Shown here piece after piece: positions 41,155 to 50,246 of a stretch of 60,891 nt of DNA. The notes beneath the pieces are model-generated. The model had not been told where the DNA came from, did no database searches, and was given only the letters and a program-made list of their open reading frames with translations. Where the stretch lies: positions 1-60,891 of the forward strand of contig DVFW01000031.1 of the NCBI GenBank assembly GCA_018713055.1, written 5' to 3'. Source of the DNA: Scatavimonas merdigallinarum. Its GTDB lineage: Bacteria > Bacillota > Clostridia > Oscillospirales > Acutalibacteraceae. How positions within the stretch are numbered: the stretch's first letter is position 1; each line of letters starts with the position of its first letter. The position numbers and the translations under genes were made by a program.

Positions 41155-42324
41155 TTACCTGTAAGAATTTTGCAGGATACGCAACGCATCTGTGTCGTTT
41201 AAGGGTACACGGTCATAGGCAAACAGGCAGCCCATTGTATCTCTGGCGTTATGAACATACTGTGCAAGCATATCTTTCTGCATGCCATATTCGCTCATTT
41301 TAATTGCGTCTACACCGCAATCTTTTTGCAACCTTTCAAGGGCCGTTACAAAATCTTCCGGTGAAGATGCATTTTCAACGCCCAAGGCCTTTGCCATCTG
41401 GATCATGCGCGCATCCACAGCGCCTGTGGATGCAAAATGCGCATAATACGCCCGACTGATTGCAAGCAAAGCCGCGCCATGTACAAAATTGGGATGATAT
41501 GCGCTGATTGCATGCGCCAGGCTATGCTCTGAAGTACAGCCGGACAAAGATTCCACCATACCAGAAAGCGTGTTCGCAAGTGCAACCTCTTCCCTTGCAT
41601 GCAGATCGTTTCCATTGTGCACCGCTTTCGAAAGGCTTCTGCCAATATATTCTATCGCTTTCAGTGCATACAGGTCGCTGACCGGATTGGCCTTTTTATT
41701 CAGATACCCTTCTGTGCTATGGAAGAGCGCGTCAAAGCCCTGGTAAGCCGTAAGCTCTGGCGGCACCGTACGCATAATTTCCGGATCTACAATGGAAAGG
41801 ACCGGGAAGGTTTTATCGTACCCCCCACCTATTTTTTCATTTGTTTGCGTTTTTGTGATAACCGTCCAAGGGTCAGCCTCCGTACCCGTTCCTGCAGTCG
41901 TTGTAATTGCCACGACCGGCAGCGGATCCTTTAAAACCGGCCGGTCTTTCCCGCTGCCGCCGGAGATATAGTCCCAGTAATCTCCGTTATTTGTTGCCAT
42001 GATGGCAATTGCCTTGGCGGAATCTATAGCACTTCCGCCGCCAATCCCAATAATAAAATCCGCTTTCTGCGCTTTGGCAACTGCAGCGCCCTCCATGACA
42101 TGCTCTTTTACAGGATTCGGTAAAATCTTGTCATATAAGACATATTCTACGCCGCTCAGTTTCAACTCATTTTGTAATGTTTCCAAATAACCGTACTTTT
42201 TTACGGAAGTTCCGTTGGTGGTTACAAGCAGCGCCCTCTTCCCAGGCAGCTGCTGTTCGTGTAAACGCCTGAGTACGCCGCTGCCAAAGACAATTCTTGT
42301 AGGGATAAAATATGTAAAATTCAT
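41155..42324 (-). CDS. iron-containing alcohol dehydrogenase
   Basis: ATG at 42324 is eight bases after AAGGAG, giving 389 residues; GTG at 42333 is a weaker choice. The NAD(P) motif is GIGGGSAIDSAKAIAI. Metal ligands lie in AYQGFDALFH and EHSLAHAISAYHPNFVHG (Asp, His, His, His of the Fe-ADH group). It resembles clostridial butanol/alcohol dehydrogenases that recycle NAD(P)H in fermentation. It stands as a single gene with a hairpin-rich region upstream. Confidence 0.93.
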   Translation of the reverse strand: MNFTYFIPTRIVFGSGVLRRLHEQQLPGKRALLVTTNGTSVKKYGYLETLQNELKLSGVEYVLYDKILPNPVKEHVMEGAAVAKAQKADFIIGIGGGSAIDSAKAIAIMATNNGDYWDYISGGSGKDRPVLKDPLPVVAITTTAGTGTEADPWTVITKTQTNEKIGGGYDKTFPVLSIVDPEIMRTVPPELTAYQGFDALFHSTEGYLNKKANPVSDLYALKAIEYIGRSLSKAVHNGNDLHAREEVALANTLSGMVESLSGCTSEHSLAHAISAYHPNFVHGAALLAISRAYYAHFASTGAVDARMIQMAKALGVENASSPEDFVTALERLQKDCGVDAIKMSEYGMQKDMLAQYVHNARDTMGCLFAYDRVPLNDTDALRILQNSYR

Positions 42325-42507
42325 ATCACGCACTCCTTTTTATATTATTTTTATAATAATTGTAATACGCCGCAAAATAAAAAGCAAGCAGGTCTATGCA
42401 AAAACTCCACCCTTCTGCAAAAAGACTTCCCGGCGCCCGCTTATAAAATTATCTTTCCACAGACGCATAAGCAGGCACCGTTGTTTATGCAATAAACACC
42501 GCTGTAT

Positions 42508-42547
42508 GCAGCGCACCCGGTACGGCAAACGCCGCACCGGGTGCGCC
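42508..42547. repeat. GC-rich inverted repeat between adh and the pullulanase
   Basis: GCGCACCCGGT and ACCGGGTGCGC flank a CGGC-rich loop, forming a strong stem. Only short U runs follow on either strand, so it may end the pullulanase transcript or protect its 3' end. Confidence 0.5.
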
Positions 42548-42605
42548 AGGCCAATTTTGCTTTACGGCCCTTTTCTTTTCATATTTTGGATCTATACAAA
42601 TAAGC

Positions 42606-45600
42606 TTATTCCGGCTTGCTTGTGTAAAGTGTATAATCGCTGCTCTGCTTGTTTGGACGTTCCACGTTCATAACAATCCAGATATCGCTGTCAACATCTG
42701 TAATATCGTTCGTCTGCGCCGTATTGGCGTTTGCTCCGCCAATGCTCAAAACGCAGCTAAAAACGCCGCCGCATTCAACTGTAATTGCATACCATCCATC
42801 GTCCTGCAACGTCATTTCTGTACCGGGCCAGTCTCCCAGCAGGAAGCCGTTGTAATCATCCCATGCATGCAGCGTGGGCGTCCAGGTTGCGCCTTCCTGC
42901 AGCTTCACATAAACAGTTCTGCTGATTTTGGCCTCATTGTAATAATAGTTAACTTGCGTATCACCGTTTGTAAACAGGCCTGCTTCATTTTCAGGAAGCT
43001 TGGTCTCGTCCAGGTCATAATATGGCACGGACTTTGCTTCTGTCTGGTAGCTTTGGCCCGTACGGCCTTCCAGAACCGTTGGATCTGCAACTTTTTCACC
43101 GGTTTCAGAATCAAGATAGTTTACGGTTACTGTCCCAATACCATTGACAAACACTTTTGCAATTGTCTTCTGGTAAATCAGCACATCCTCTACAGAAAGC
43201 TCGCCGTCACAGTTTACATCTGCAACTGTCTGCTGCTCCTCTGTAAGCTGCTCCTGACGCGCAATCGCTTTTTGCAGCAGAAGAACATCCTCTGTAGATA
43301 CATCGCCATCGCCGGTGATATCCTGTGCTTTGAGCGTATAGAGCTCGTAGGTATAGGTCAGCGTCTGATCTTCCTCCGTAAACGTACCGGATGTTTCTTC
43401 CGGTGCAGAAACTACATCGTAACGCAGCGCCAGGGAAGAATCCGGTGTTGCTTCAAAGTAAGTTCCGATTGTCCCCGTCAGTACATCTGTGCTGAGTACG
43501 TCGCCGGACTGTGCTTCTACATGGTTGATTGTTACCTGTCCCTTTGTTGAGGGAATTGCCGCTGTATCAAAGGATTCCTTATCAACAAGGATCAGTGCGC
43601 TGGAAGCAGGCACTGTCACTGTGCTGCCGGATACCTCGCCCAAATTCTTTACGCCCGCTGACTGGTCATTTGCAACAATAACCCAATCTGTGGGCAGCGC
43701 GCCGTTGCTCTGCAGGGTAACCTCCTGAGCTTCTGCATTGTTGTTAAAGCAGACAGCAACGGTTTTCCACGGTTGTGTTTCGTCATAAATCGTATAAGCA
43801 ATTACACCTGTTGGGACGCCTGTTATATCTTTCATATTGTTCTTAACTGTATTGGTGGTAGGATCCCTGAACGGTGCATAATTGTTTCTAAGTTCAATCA
43901 TGCCGGAATAATAAGCAACCAAATCTTTATACTCTACAACCCTGCTCCAATCCAGCATATTGATATCAGCAGAAGACATATAGCTGTTATGGTCGCCATA
44001 TTTTGTCCTAGCAAATTCTTCACCGGCAAGAATAAACGGAATACCCTGCGAAGAATAAACAATTGCTGCATTCAGCTTGTTCATTGCAACCAAGTCTTCA
44101 TATCTCTGTGGATAATTCTCCGCTACTTCGCCCTTAACAGAATTTACCAGCCTGTCATACAACGTATGGTTATCATGCGCAGACGCATATGTGACAGTTT
44201 GTGTAGGTGCTTTAGACGTCCATGCACCGCCGCCGACATTTGCCTTAATGCCATTCTTTACTGCGCTAACCTTACTGTTGTTGCCCTGGATATAGCCTTT
44301 TTCTGTTGCGTTAAATACGCTGCCCTTGATGCCGTCCCTGATTTCGTCATTAAAGAAGCCGATTCTTTCACTTAAAGAAGCAGAGTTCTTCTGGGATGCA
44401 AGCGGAGGACAATCTGCATCTGTTGAGGTGGAGCTCATATCCCAGCCTTCACCATACATAAGCAGTCTTGTGTCAATTTCGTCCAGAGCGGCGCGGATCT
44501 CGTTCATTGTCTGTGAGTCATGCAGGCCCATGAGGTCAAAACGGAAGCCGTCGATATGGTATTCATCTGCCCAGTATTTAACAGATTCCACCATGTACTT
44601 TCTGTACATTTCACGCTCGGAGGCAGTATCGTTGCCGCAGCCGGATGCGCTGGACCATGTATTTGCGTCTGCGCCAAAGCGATAATAATAGTACGGCACT
44701 GTCTGCTGGAACCAGGAATCGGTCACATAGGTATGGTTGTAAACAACGTCCATGATAATACCGATCCCGTTGTCATGCAGGGCTTTAACCATTTGCTTGA
44801 CTTCGTTTATTCTTACATTGCCGTCATACGGGTTCGTAGAATAGGAACCTTCCGGTACATTATAGTTTTTCGGATCGTAGCCCCAGTTGAACTGTGTATC
44901 ATCGCCGGTTTCATCTATAGAGCCAAAATCATAAAACGGGTTGATATGTACATACTTTACGCCAAGCTCTTTTAAATAATCAATACCGGTTTTGTATTTG
45001 CCTTCGCTTTTATAGGTTGTGCCCGTTTCTGTAAAGGCAAGATATTTACCCCTGTTTGCTTCAGAAATTCCGGATTCAGGATCATAAGAAAAGTCTTTTA
45101 CATGTACCTCCCAAACAGAAGCGTCTGTCTGGTTCTGTACAAGCACATAATTGTCGTCTTCCCAGCCTTCCGGGTCTGTAGAATCCAGGTCGACAACCAT
45201 GCCTCTGTCCCCGTTTACACCTACAGCCTTCGCATAAACGTCTACTACTTCGCGCGTGGTACCGTCGTTTGTAACAGAGTATGTGTAATAAACGTTTTTC
45301 TGATCTCCTTCTACGGTTGCGGCCCATATGCCGTTTTCTTCCGTATAGGTCATGTCGGTTGTGGAAATCTTTGCAGCGCCCTCTTCACTGTCGCTGCCTG
45401 TTGTGTAAAGGTTCAGCTTTACATCACTTGCTGTTGGCGCCCACACCTTAAAAGTTGTAGATTCCGGTGTGTATACCGCGCCCAGATCGTCCCCATCATA
45501 TGCCCGCTGATCAAGGGCCGCAGCTTCTTCTTCAAAGAAATTGCCGGTGGCCGCAAATGCAGTAGGCATACAGAAAACGCCGGCAATCATAAGCAATGAA

Positions 45601-45632
45601 AGCATGACTGCCATAACTCTCCTGATTTTCAC
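42606..45632 (-). CDS. secreted type I pullulanase with dockerin and starch-binding module
   Basis: The protein has 1008 residues with a signal peptide (1-28, TAFAA). A CBM48-like N-terminal domain (55-150) precedes the GH13_14 barrel. The pullulanase motif FNWGYDPKN is present, with DVVYNHT near 299, nucleophile Asp in GFRFDLMG near 366, acid Glu in MYGEGWD near 392 and ASAHDN near 478. A type I dockerin lies at about 769-827 (DITGDGDVSTEDVLLLQKAI and DVNCDGELSVEDVLIYQKTI). A MucBP-like domain (about 830-893) and a CBM26-like starch-binding module (about 900-1008) follow. It cuts alpha-1,6 bonds of starch and should dock onto a cohesin scaffold. Confidence 0.93.
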   Translation of the reverse strand: MKIRRVMAVMLSLLMIAGVFCMPTAFAATGNFFEEEAAALDQRAYDGDDLGAVYTPESTTFKVWAPTASDVKLNLYTTGSDSEEGAAKISTTDMTYTEENGIWAATVEGDQKNVYYTYSVTNDGTTREVVDVYAKAVGVNGDRGMVVDLDSTDPEGWEDDNYVLVQNQTDASVWEVHVKDFSYDPESGISEANRGKYLAFTETGTTYKSEGKYKTGIDYLKELGVKYVHINPFYDFGSIDETGDDTQFNWGYDPKNYNVPEGSYSTNPYDGNVRINEVKQMVKALHDNGIGIIMDVVYNHTYVTDSWFQQTVPYYYYRFGADANTWSSASGCGNDTASEREMYRKYMVESVKYWADEYHIDGFRFDLMGLHDSQTMNEIRAALDEIDTRLLMYGEGWDMSSTSTDADCPPLASQKNSASLSERIGFFNDEIRDGIKGSVFNATEKGYIQGNNSKVSAVKNGIKANVGGGAWTSKAPTQTVTYASAHDNHTLYDRLVNSVKGEVAENYPQRYEDLVAMNKLNAAIVYSSQGIPFILAGEEFARTKYGDHNSYMSSADINMLDWSRVVEYKDLVAYYSGMIELRNNYAPFRDPTTNTVKNNMKDITGVPTGVIAYTIYDETQPWKTVAVCFNNNAEAQEVTLQSNGALPTDWVIVANDQSAGVKNLGEVSGSTVTVPASSALILVDKESFDTAAIPSTKGQVTINHVEAQSGDVLSTDVLTGTIGTYFEATPDSSLALRYDVVSAPEETSGTFTEEDQTLTYTYELYTLKAQDITGDGDVSTEDVLLLQKAIARQEQLTEEQQTVADVNCDGELSVEDVLIYQKTIAKVFVNGIGTVTVNYLDSETGEKVADPTVLEGRTGQSYQTEAKSVPYYDLDETKLPENEAGLFTNGDTQVNYYYNEAKISRTVYVKLQEGATWTPTLHAWDDYNGFLLGDWPGTEMTLQDDGWYAITVECGGVFSCVLSIGGANANTAQTNDITDVDSDIWIVMNVERPNKQSSDYTLYTSKPE

Positions 45633-45707
45633 TTCAATTCCTCCTTAAAATAATGTTTTGTTTATAATCATTTCTGCAAGGCAGAAAAAATTATCCTGGA
45701 AATGTTT

Positions 45708-47993
45708 CTATTTTTTATTTTTCCGTTTTTTATAAAAGACAAAGCCCGCAATGGCAACAACCGCCGCAGCCGCGGCTCCCAGCAGCCACAGAACGCCATG
45801 ACCTGTAAAGAATTGCGCGCCGGCACCCGTTTGCTGCTGTGCAGTGGAAGAGGCCTGCGCTTGTGAAGCGTCTTCCTCTACCGTGCCGGCAGCATTTTGC
45901 AACACCTGCTGTAAAGAAAGGTCTGCGTCCAATTTTACGCGTGCAAAGCTTTCTTTGTCCACCAAAACCATGGCGCTGCTTCTGGGAAGCACTGCCTTCC
46001 CGTCGGTAATTTCTCCCAGGCTTGTAAGCCCGGCGCTCTGCCCGTCAGCCACGATCACCCAGTCTTTATTTGCGGCTGCGCCTTCTAATTGAACCGTGAC
46101 GTCTTTATCTGTATTAGAGTTCAGCAGCACGGTCACTGCATCCCACTGCGTTGCGTTGGTGACGGTATTTTCCAATGTATAAGCAACAACATGCTTGTCC
46201 GTATTTTCATAGAATACCATATGCGCAACAGAAGTATTGTCGTCTTGTGTAAACGGCGCAAAATTATTTCGAATTGCCAGCAGCCCCATATAATAGGCGG
46301 CAAGATCTCCGTAAAGCGCCAGGTTGTTCCAATCTATTTGGTTGAGCTGCACACTGGACTGATAGCTGTTATGGTCGCCATCTTTGGAACGGGCCATTTC
46401 TTCGCCAGCCAGCATAAAAGCAATCCCCTGGCTTGTCAGCAAGGCACACGCCCCCAGCTTGTTCATCTGCACAAGCTGCTCATTGCGCGCTCTGTAATCT
46501 TCTTTTTCCCCCAATACCGAGGCCACCAGTTTATCGTATAAGGTCATATTGTCATGGCAGGACATATAGGAGACAGTCTGAGATGGCTGTCGCGCCCATT
46601 CATCCGTGGCTGCTTTAATCCCTTTTTTCACAAGACTTGGCGCTCCCCTGCCCTGAATAAAGCCAATATCTGCAGCCTGAAAATTGTCTCCTTTTAAAAT
46701 ATCACGCATACCGTCGTTAAACGCGCCGATGCGCTCGTTTAAAAGGTGCATATTGTCCTGGCAGGCCATGGTAGCGTCTGTAGCCTGCGCCATTTCCCAT
46801 GCCTCGCCATACATAATCAGTTTCTCGCCGTTTTCAAAGCTGTCAAGCTTTTCACGTATGGCATTCATTGTTTCAACGTCGTGCAGACCCATCAAGTCAA
46901 ACCGAAAGCCGTCAATATGATATTCTTCCACCCAATAGGCAACAGAATCGACCATAAATTTCCGATACATGGCGCGTTCGGAAGCGGTATCGTTCCCGCA
47001 GCCGGAGCCGTTGGCCCAGGAGCCGTCTTCATGAAAGCGGTAATAATAATTGGGCACGGTTTTATTAAAGAAAGAATCTTCCCCTGTATAGGTGTGGTTG
47101 TATACCACATCCATTACTACGGCAATTCCCGCGTCATGCAACGCCTGAATCATCTGCTTTGCTTCGCGAATGCGCACGGCGCCATCATATGGATTGGAGC
47201 TGTAGCTGCCCTCCGGAAGATTATAATTTTTAGGGTCGTAGCCCCAGTTAAATGCTTCCTGATCGTCTGTTTTGCTTTCATCCACAGAGCCAAAATCATA
47301 AAAAGGATTGATCTGTACGCAATTCACACCCAGAGCTTTTAAATAATCCACACAGGTTGGAACCTCACCTTCTCCGTTGAGCGTTGTTCCTTCTTCTGTA
47401 AAAGCCAGATATTTGCCCCTGTTGTCTTGCGATACGCCGGAGGAAGGACTGCTGGAGAAATCCTTAATATGCACCTCCCATACCGTGGCCTGTGTCTGGT
47501 GGTCAAACAAAATATGCCTGTCGTTTTCCCAATTGTCCGGATCGGTCGCGTCCAGATCAACCACCATACTGCGCTCCCCGTTAACACCCGCCGCCTTCGC
47601 GTAAATATCCGCCGTTTCGTTGGTCTTTCCTTCCACTGTTACAAGATACGTATAATAAACACCGTTCAGGTCTCCCTGTTTTGTTACAGTCCATACGCCG
47701 TTTTCCGGATTGTACTCCATAGGCGACTGCGCGATCAGCCCGGCATTTTTCTCCTGATCACTGCCGGTTTTATACAGCTTAAGTTCTACCTTTGAAGCCG
47801 TAGGCGCCCATACTTTGAACACTGTGTTTTCAGGGCTGTAAACAGCGCCGAGATCGTCGCCTTCGTAAGCAAGCTTGTCCAGCTGGCGCGCCTGCGAAGT
47901 GTAATCCTCCTGTGCATGTGCCTCACGCGTTACGCCAACTGCAGAAAAAGTCAACATAAAAGCCACCGCCCCCGCAATCAGTTTTTTTAGCAC
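45708..47993 (-). CDS. membrane-anchored type I pullulanase
   Basis: The protein has 761 residues: signal peptide (1-27), CBM48-like domain and GH13_14 catalytic part. FNWGYDPKN, DVVYNHTYTGE, GFRFDLMG, MYGEAWE and MSCHDN are all present, so catalysis is intact. The first 690 residues parallel the neighbouring dockerin enzyme. The end differs: a low-complexity Gln/Ala linker, one helix (LWLLGAAAAAVVAIAGFVFY) and a KKRKNKK tail that holds it on the cell. There is no sortase motif. It probably trims linear ends at the surface while the dockerin form works in a complex. Confidence 0.92.
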   Translation of the reverse strand: MLKKLIAGAVAFMLTFSAVGVTREAHAQEDYTSQARQLDKLAYEGDDLGAVYSPENTVFKVWAPTASKVELKLYKTGSDQEKNAGLIAQSPMEYNPENGVWTVTKQGDLNGVYYTYLVTVEGKTNETADIYAKAAGVNGERSMVVDLDATDPDNWENDRHILFDHQTQATVWEVHIKDFSSSPSSGVSQDNRGKYLAFTEEGTTLNGEGEVPTCVDYLKALGVNCVQINPFYDFGSVDESKTDDQEAFNWGYDPKNYNLPEGSYSSNPYDGAVRIREAKQMIQALHDAGIAVVMDVVYNHTYTGEDSFFNKTVPNYYYRFHEDGSWANGSGCGNDTASERAMYRKFMVDSVAYWVEEYHIDGFRFDLMGLHDVETMNAIREKLDSFENGEKLIMYGEAWEMAQATDATMACQDNMHLLNERIGAFNDGMRDILKGDNFQAADIGFIQGRGAPSLVKKGIKAATDEWARQPSQTVSYMSCHDNMTLYDKLVASVLGEKEDYRARNEQLVQMNKLGACALLTSQGIAFMLAGEEMARSKDGDHNSYQSSVQLNQIDWNNLALYGDLAAYYMGLLAIRNNFAPFTQDDNTSVAHMVFYENTDKHVVAYTLENTVTNATQWDAVTVLLNSNTDKDVTVQLEGAAANKDWVIVADGQSAGLTSLGEITDGKAVLPRSSAMVLVDKESFARVKLDADLSLQQVLQNAAGTVEEDASQAQASSTAQQQTGAGAQFFTGHGVLWLLGAAAAAVVAIAGFVFYKKRKNKK

Positions 47994-48317
47994 CGGAAAC
48001 CCTCCTAAAACAAAAAATACTTATAGAACAGGCCTGAGTTCATCCCGTCTGCAAGAGAAAACATACAGGTTTTTGGGTATAGATAAGCTTACATATTCCG
48101 TTGTATTATTTTAACATTTCAACCCTATATAGAAATTCCAAAAGGGAATAATATGTATCTTGAATTGAAAATTTCTTTCTTAAATATTGTTGATAATTGC
48201 TAAAACCAAAGGGTCCCATTTCTATAGAAAATTGTGATAAGTACAAAAAAGTCTTTACTAAAGGCATATATTATGCTATAATAAGTGGGAAATTTTATAA
48301 ACAAGGAGGGTTTGCAT
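47994..48317. other. intergenic region with promoters in both directions
   Basis: AT-rich. The pullulanase promoter should lie in the left half. A plus-strand promoter has TTTACT (48254-48259), a 17-base spacer and TATAAT (48277-48282), leading to the 48318 gene. Confidence 0.55.
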
Positions 48318-48617
48318 ATGACAAAAAAGGAAGCATTTCCCACCTATAAAGGTAAACCGCTTGTGCGCTGCGGGGACGTTCTTTTTTACGGCAACATGGA
48401 TGAGCGCTATGTGATACGACTTCAAATAAAAACAAAAAAAATGGTCAACGATCTGGAGGTTGCCGACAAGGTTGCCGTGCAGCTGATGTGTACTGATCCG
48501 GACATCAGCCCCCGCAAGCAGGTTGTAAAATCCAGTGAAAAAAACGGATTGTACCTTGCTATGGATATCGGAGAAATCTGGTTAAACAGAGCACTGAAAG
48601 AAAAAAATGCCGAATAA
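48318..48617 (+). CDS. small cytosolic protein of unknown function
   Basis: ATG at 48318 lies seven bases after AAGGAGGG; the upstream frame is leader. The product is 99 residues. It is beta-rich, with PLVRCGDVLFYGNMDERYVI and ADKVAVQLMCTDPD, and has no signal or membrane segment. It looks like a conserved clostridial protein, but I cannot name it. The terminator at 48621 supports a single-gene unit. Confidence 0.7.
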   Translation: MTKKEAFPTYKGKPLVRCGDVLFYGNMDERYVIRLQIKTKKMVNDLEVADKVAVQLMCTDPDISPRKQVVKSSEKNGLYLAMDIGEIWLNRALKEKNAE

Positions 48618-48620
48618 ACG

Positions 48621-48657
48621 CAAAAGCTTTTACAGGCAATGCCTGCAAGAGCTTTTT
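48621..48657 (+). terminator. rho-independent terminator
   Basis: AAAAGCTTTTACAGGC pairs with GCCTGCAAGAGCTTTT, using G-U pairs, and the arm runs into a seven-T run. Confidence 0.7.
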
Positions 48658-48956
48658 TTCATGAAAGGCTTTTACGGTAAGCTGCCGCATCCATGTAATA
48701 CCTTTTTATTTTTCAATAAATGATAAAGCATGAAAAAGAAGGTGCAAATATGACCTTGCCGGGCATAAATAAGCCTGTATAACATATTGCACAGGCCTTT
48801 CAGTCAAAAAAAGTTCGTATTATCGCTTGCCGCCTGTTTGTAGTCGCCGCTTTTTTCTTCCGTTTGCCGGGATGGGCCGCCACATTTTCTTTTTTGTCTT
48901 ATAAAAAAGGCGGCAGTTTGCTCAAAAGCAGCCTGCTTAACGGATATATCTGATAA

Positions 48957-48999
48957 ACGCACAGGGCCCGTCGGCTTGTAACCAACGGGCCCTGTGCGT
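48957..48999. terminator. terminator of the S6–SSB–S18 operon
   Basis: ACGCACAGGGCCCGT (48957-48971) pairs perfectly with ACGGGCCCTGTGCGT (48985-48999). Confidence 0.88.
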
Positions 49000-49013
49000 T
49001 TTATAGAAAATAA

Positions 49014-49265
49014 TCAGTCGCTGATATAAGGAAGCAACGCTAAATGCCTTGCTCTTTTAATCGCAACCGTAAGTGCACGCTGATGGTGTGCGCACGTGCC
49101 GGTTACCCTTCTGGGAAGAATTTTTGCCCTTTCCGAGAGAAAACGGCGAAGCCTCGCTATATCTTTATAGTCAATTGTTTCAACCTTATCCACACAAAAA
49201 GCACAAACCTTTCTGCGGCCCTTGCGTCCGCCCCGGCGGTTGTCTCTTTCCGGTTTTTCAGCCAT
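49014..49265 (-). CDS. rpsR: ribosomal protein S18
   Basis: The 83-residue protein contains IDYKDIARLRRFLSERAKI, LPRRVTGTCAHHQRAL and the RARHLALLPY end. It keeps CAFC and CAHH, the zinc-binding form of S18. It is the last gene of the S6–SSB–S18 operon. Confidence 0.97.
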   Translation of the reverse strand: MAEKPERDNRRGGRKGRRKVCAFCVDKVETIDYKDIARLRRFLSERAKILPRRVTGTCAHHQRALTVAIKRARHLALLPYISD

Positions 49266-49312
49266 TTTTTATCGCTCCTTTATACAAAAAATTATGTTGG
49301 AAATATATAGAC

Positions 49313-49762
49313 TTAAAACGGTAAATCGTCATCTAAAGGCATTTCTTCAAAATCGCCGGCCGTCCCACTTGTGTACGCAGGCGCGGGCGCCTCTGCCGGA
49401 GCAGAAGGCTGTGCAAAGCCGCCACCCTGAGCAGCACCGCCATTGCGGCGGTCACCGGTAAAATAGACATTATCCGCTACCACCTCAAACGCTGTGCGGT
49501 TGTTTCCATTTTTGTCCTGATACTGGCGCGTCTGGATTGAACCATCCAATGCAATGAGCTGCCCTTTGGTAAAATACCTGCAAACAAATTCTGCCCGCTG
49601 CCTCCAGCAGACAATATTAATAAAATCGACTTGACGTTCTTCACCCTGTTTTACGTAATTGCGGTCCACCGCAATACTGAAACTGGTCACAGATATACCC
49701 GACGGTGTTGTTTTAAGCTCAGGATCCGCAGTTAACCTGCCCATTAAAATTACCTTATTCAT
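49313..49762 (-). CDS. ssb: single-stranded DNA-binding protein
   Basis: The 149-residue protein starts MNKVILMGRLTADPELK. It has an OB fold with FINIVCWRQRAEFVCRYF, a Gly/Ala/Pro-rich linker and the acidic tip DDDLPF, which binds partner proteins. It lies between S6 and S18 genes as in most Firmicutes. It protects single-stranded DNA in replication and repair. Confidence 0.97.
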   Translation of the reverse strand: MNKVILMGRLTADPELKTTPSGISVTSFSIAVDRNYVKQGEERQVDFINIVCWRQRAEFVCRYFTKGQLIALDGSIQTRQYQDKNGNNRTAFEVVADNVYFTGDRRNGGAAQGGGFAQPSAPAEAPAPAYTSGTAGDFEEMPLDDDLPF

Positions 49763-49799
49763 TTCCTGTCATCCTTCTTTCCCTGTGTCATCTACTCGA

Positions 49800-50096
49800 T
49801 CAAATTTCTTCTTTTTTTACGATCAGGCTACGCAGAATGCCGTCTGTAATTTTATAGCGCCTGTCAAGCTCTGCGGGGAACTGCGCGTCACATGTAAAAT
49901 TAAAAAGCACATAATAACCTTCCGCCTCTTTGTTGATCAGGTATGCAAGCCTGCGCTTGCCCCATTCGTCAACACCTTCAAGAGTGGCATGTTTTTCAAT
50001 GAGCGTTTTAAATTTTTCAATCAACGCCTGAATTTCTTCCTCGCCAAGTTTTGTAGAAATCACCATTACAGATTCATAAGCATGTGTTACTGCCAT
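49800..50096 (-). CDS. rpsF: ribosomal protein S6
   Basis: The 98-residue protein has WGKRRLAYLINKEAEGYYVL and RRYKITDGILRSLIVKK. It binds S18 on the 30S platform. It is the first gene of its operon. A strong promoter overlaps the end of the yitT-like gene. Confidence 0.97.
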   Translation of the reverse strand: MAVTHAYESVMVISTKLGEEEIQALIEKFKTLIEKHATLEGVDEWGKRRLAYLINKEAEGYYVLFNFTCDAQFPAELDRRYKITDGILRSLIVKKEEI

Positions 50097-50215
50097 CTTT
50101 CCTGCACCTCCTTTTGGACTTTGGCCCCGCTAAGCGGAGCAAGGATATGGATGTCCAGGCCCAAGGGTTGCACCCCGGCCACGCATCCTGCCTGTAATAT
50201 ACTTACAGACATAAC
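50097..50215 (-). promoter_or_regulatory. leader of the S6 operon, possibly an S6:S18-binding element
   Basis: Between the promoter (TTGACA 50250-50245, 17-base spacer, TATAAT 50227-50222) and rpsF lies about 120 bases. It contains GGGGTGCAACCC and CCCCGCTAAGCGGGG-like stems. Firmicute S6 leaders often hold a CCG-containing hairpin that binds S6:S18 for autoregulation. Motif-level match only. Confidence 0.45.
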
Positions 50216-50246
50216 AGGTTAATTATAGCAATCGTGCAGATTCCTG

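Larger units (their letters stand above)
48618..49013. other. 396-bp intergenic region
   Basis: It holds two terminators, at 48621-48657 and 48957-48999, and no credible ORF between them. Confidence 0.6.

Noticed and set aside
42508..42547. Inverted repeat as an insertion-sequence end
   Set aside because: No transposase or second copy nearby; it is a single local hairpin.
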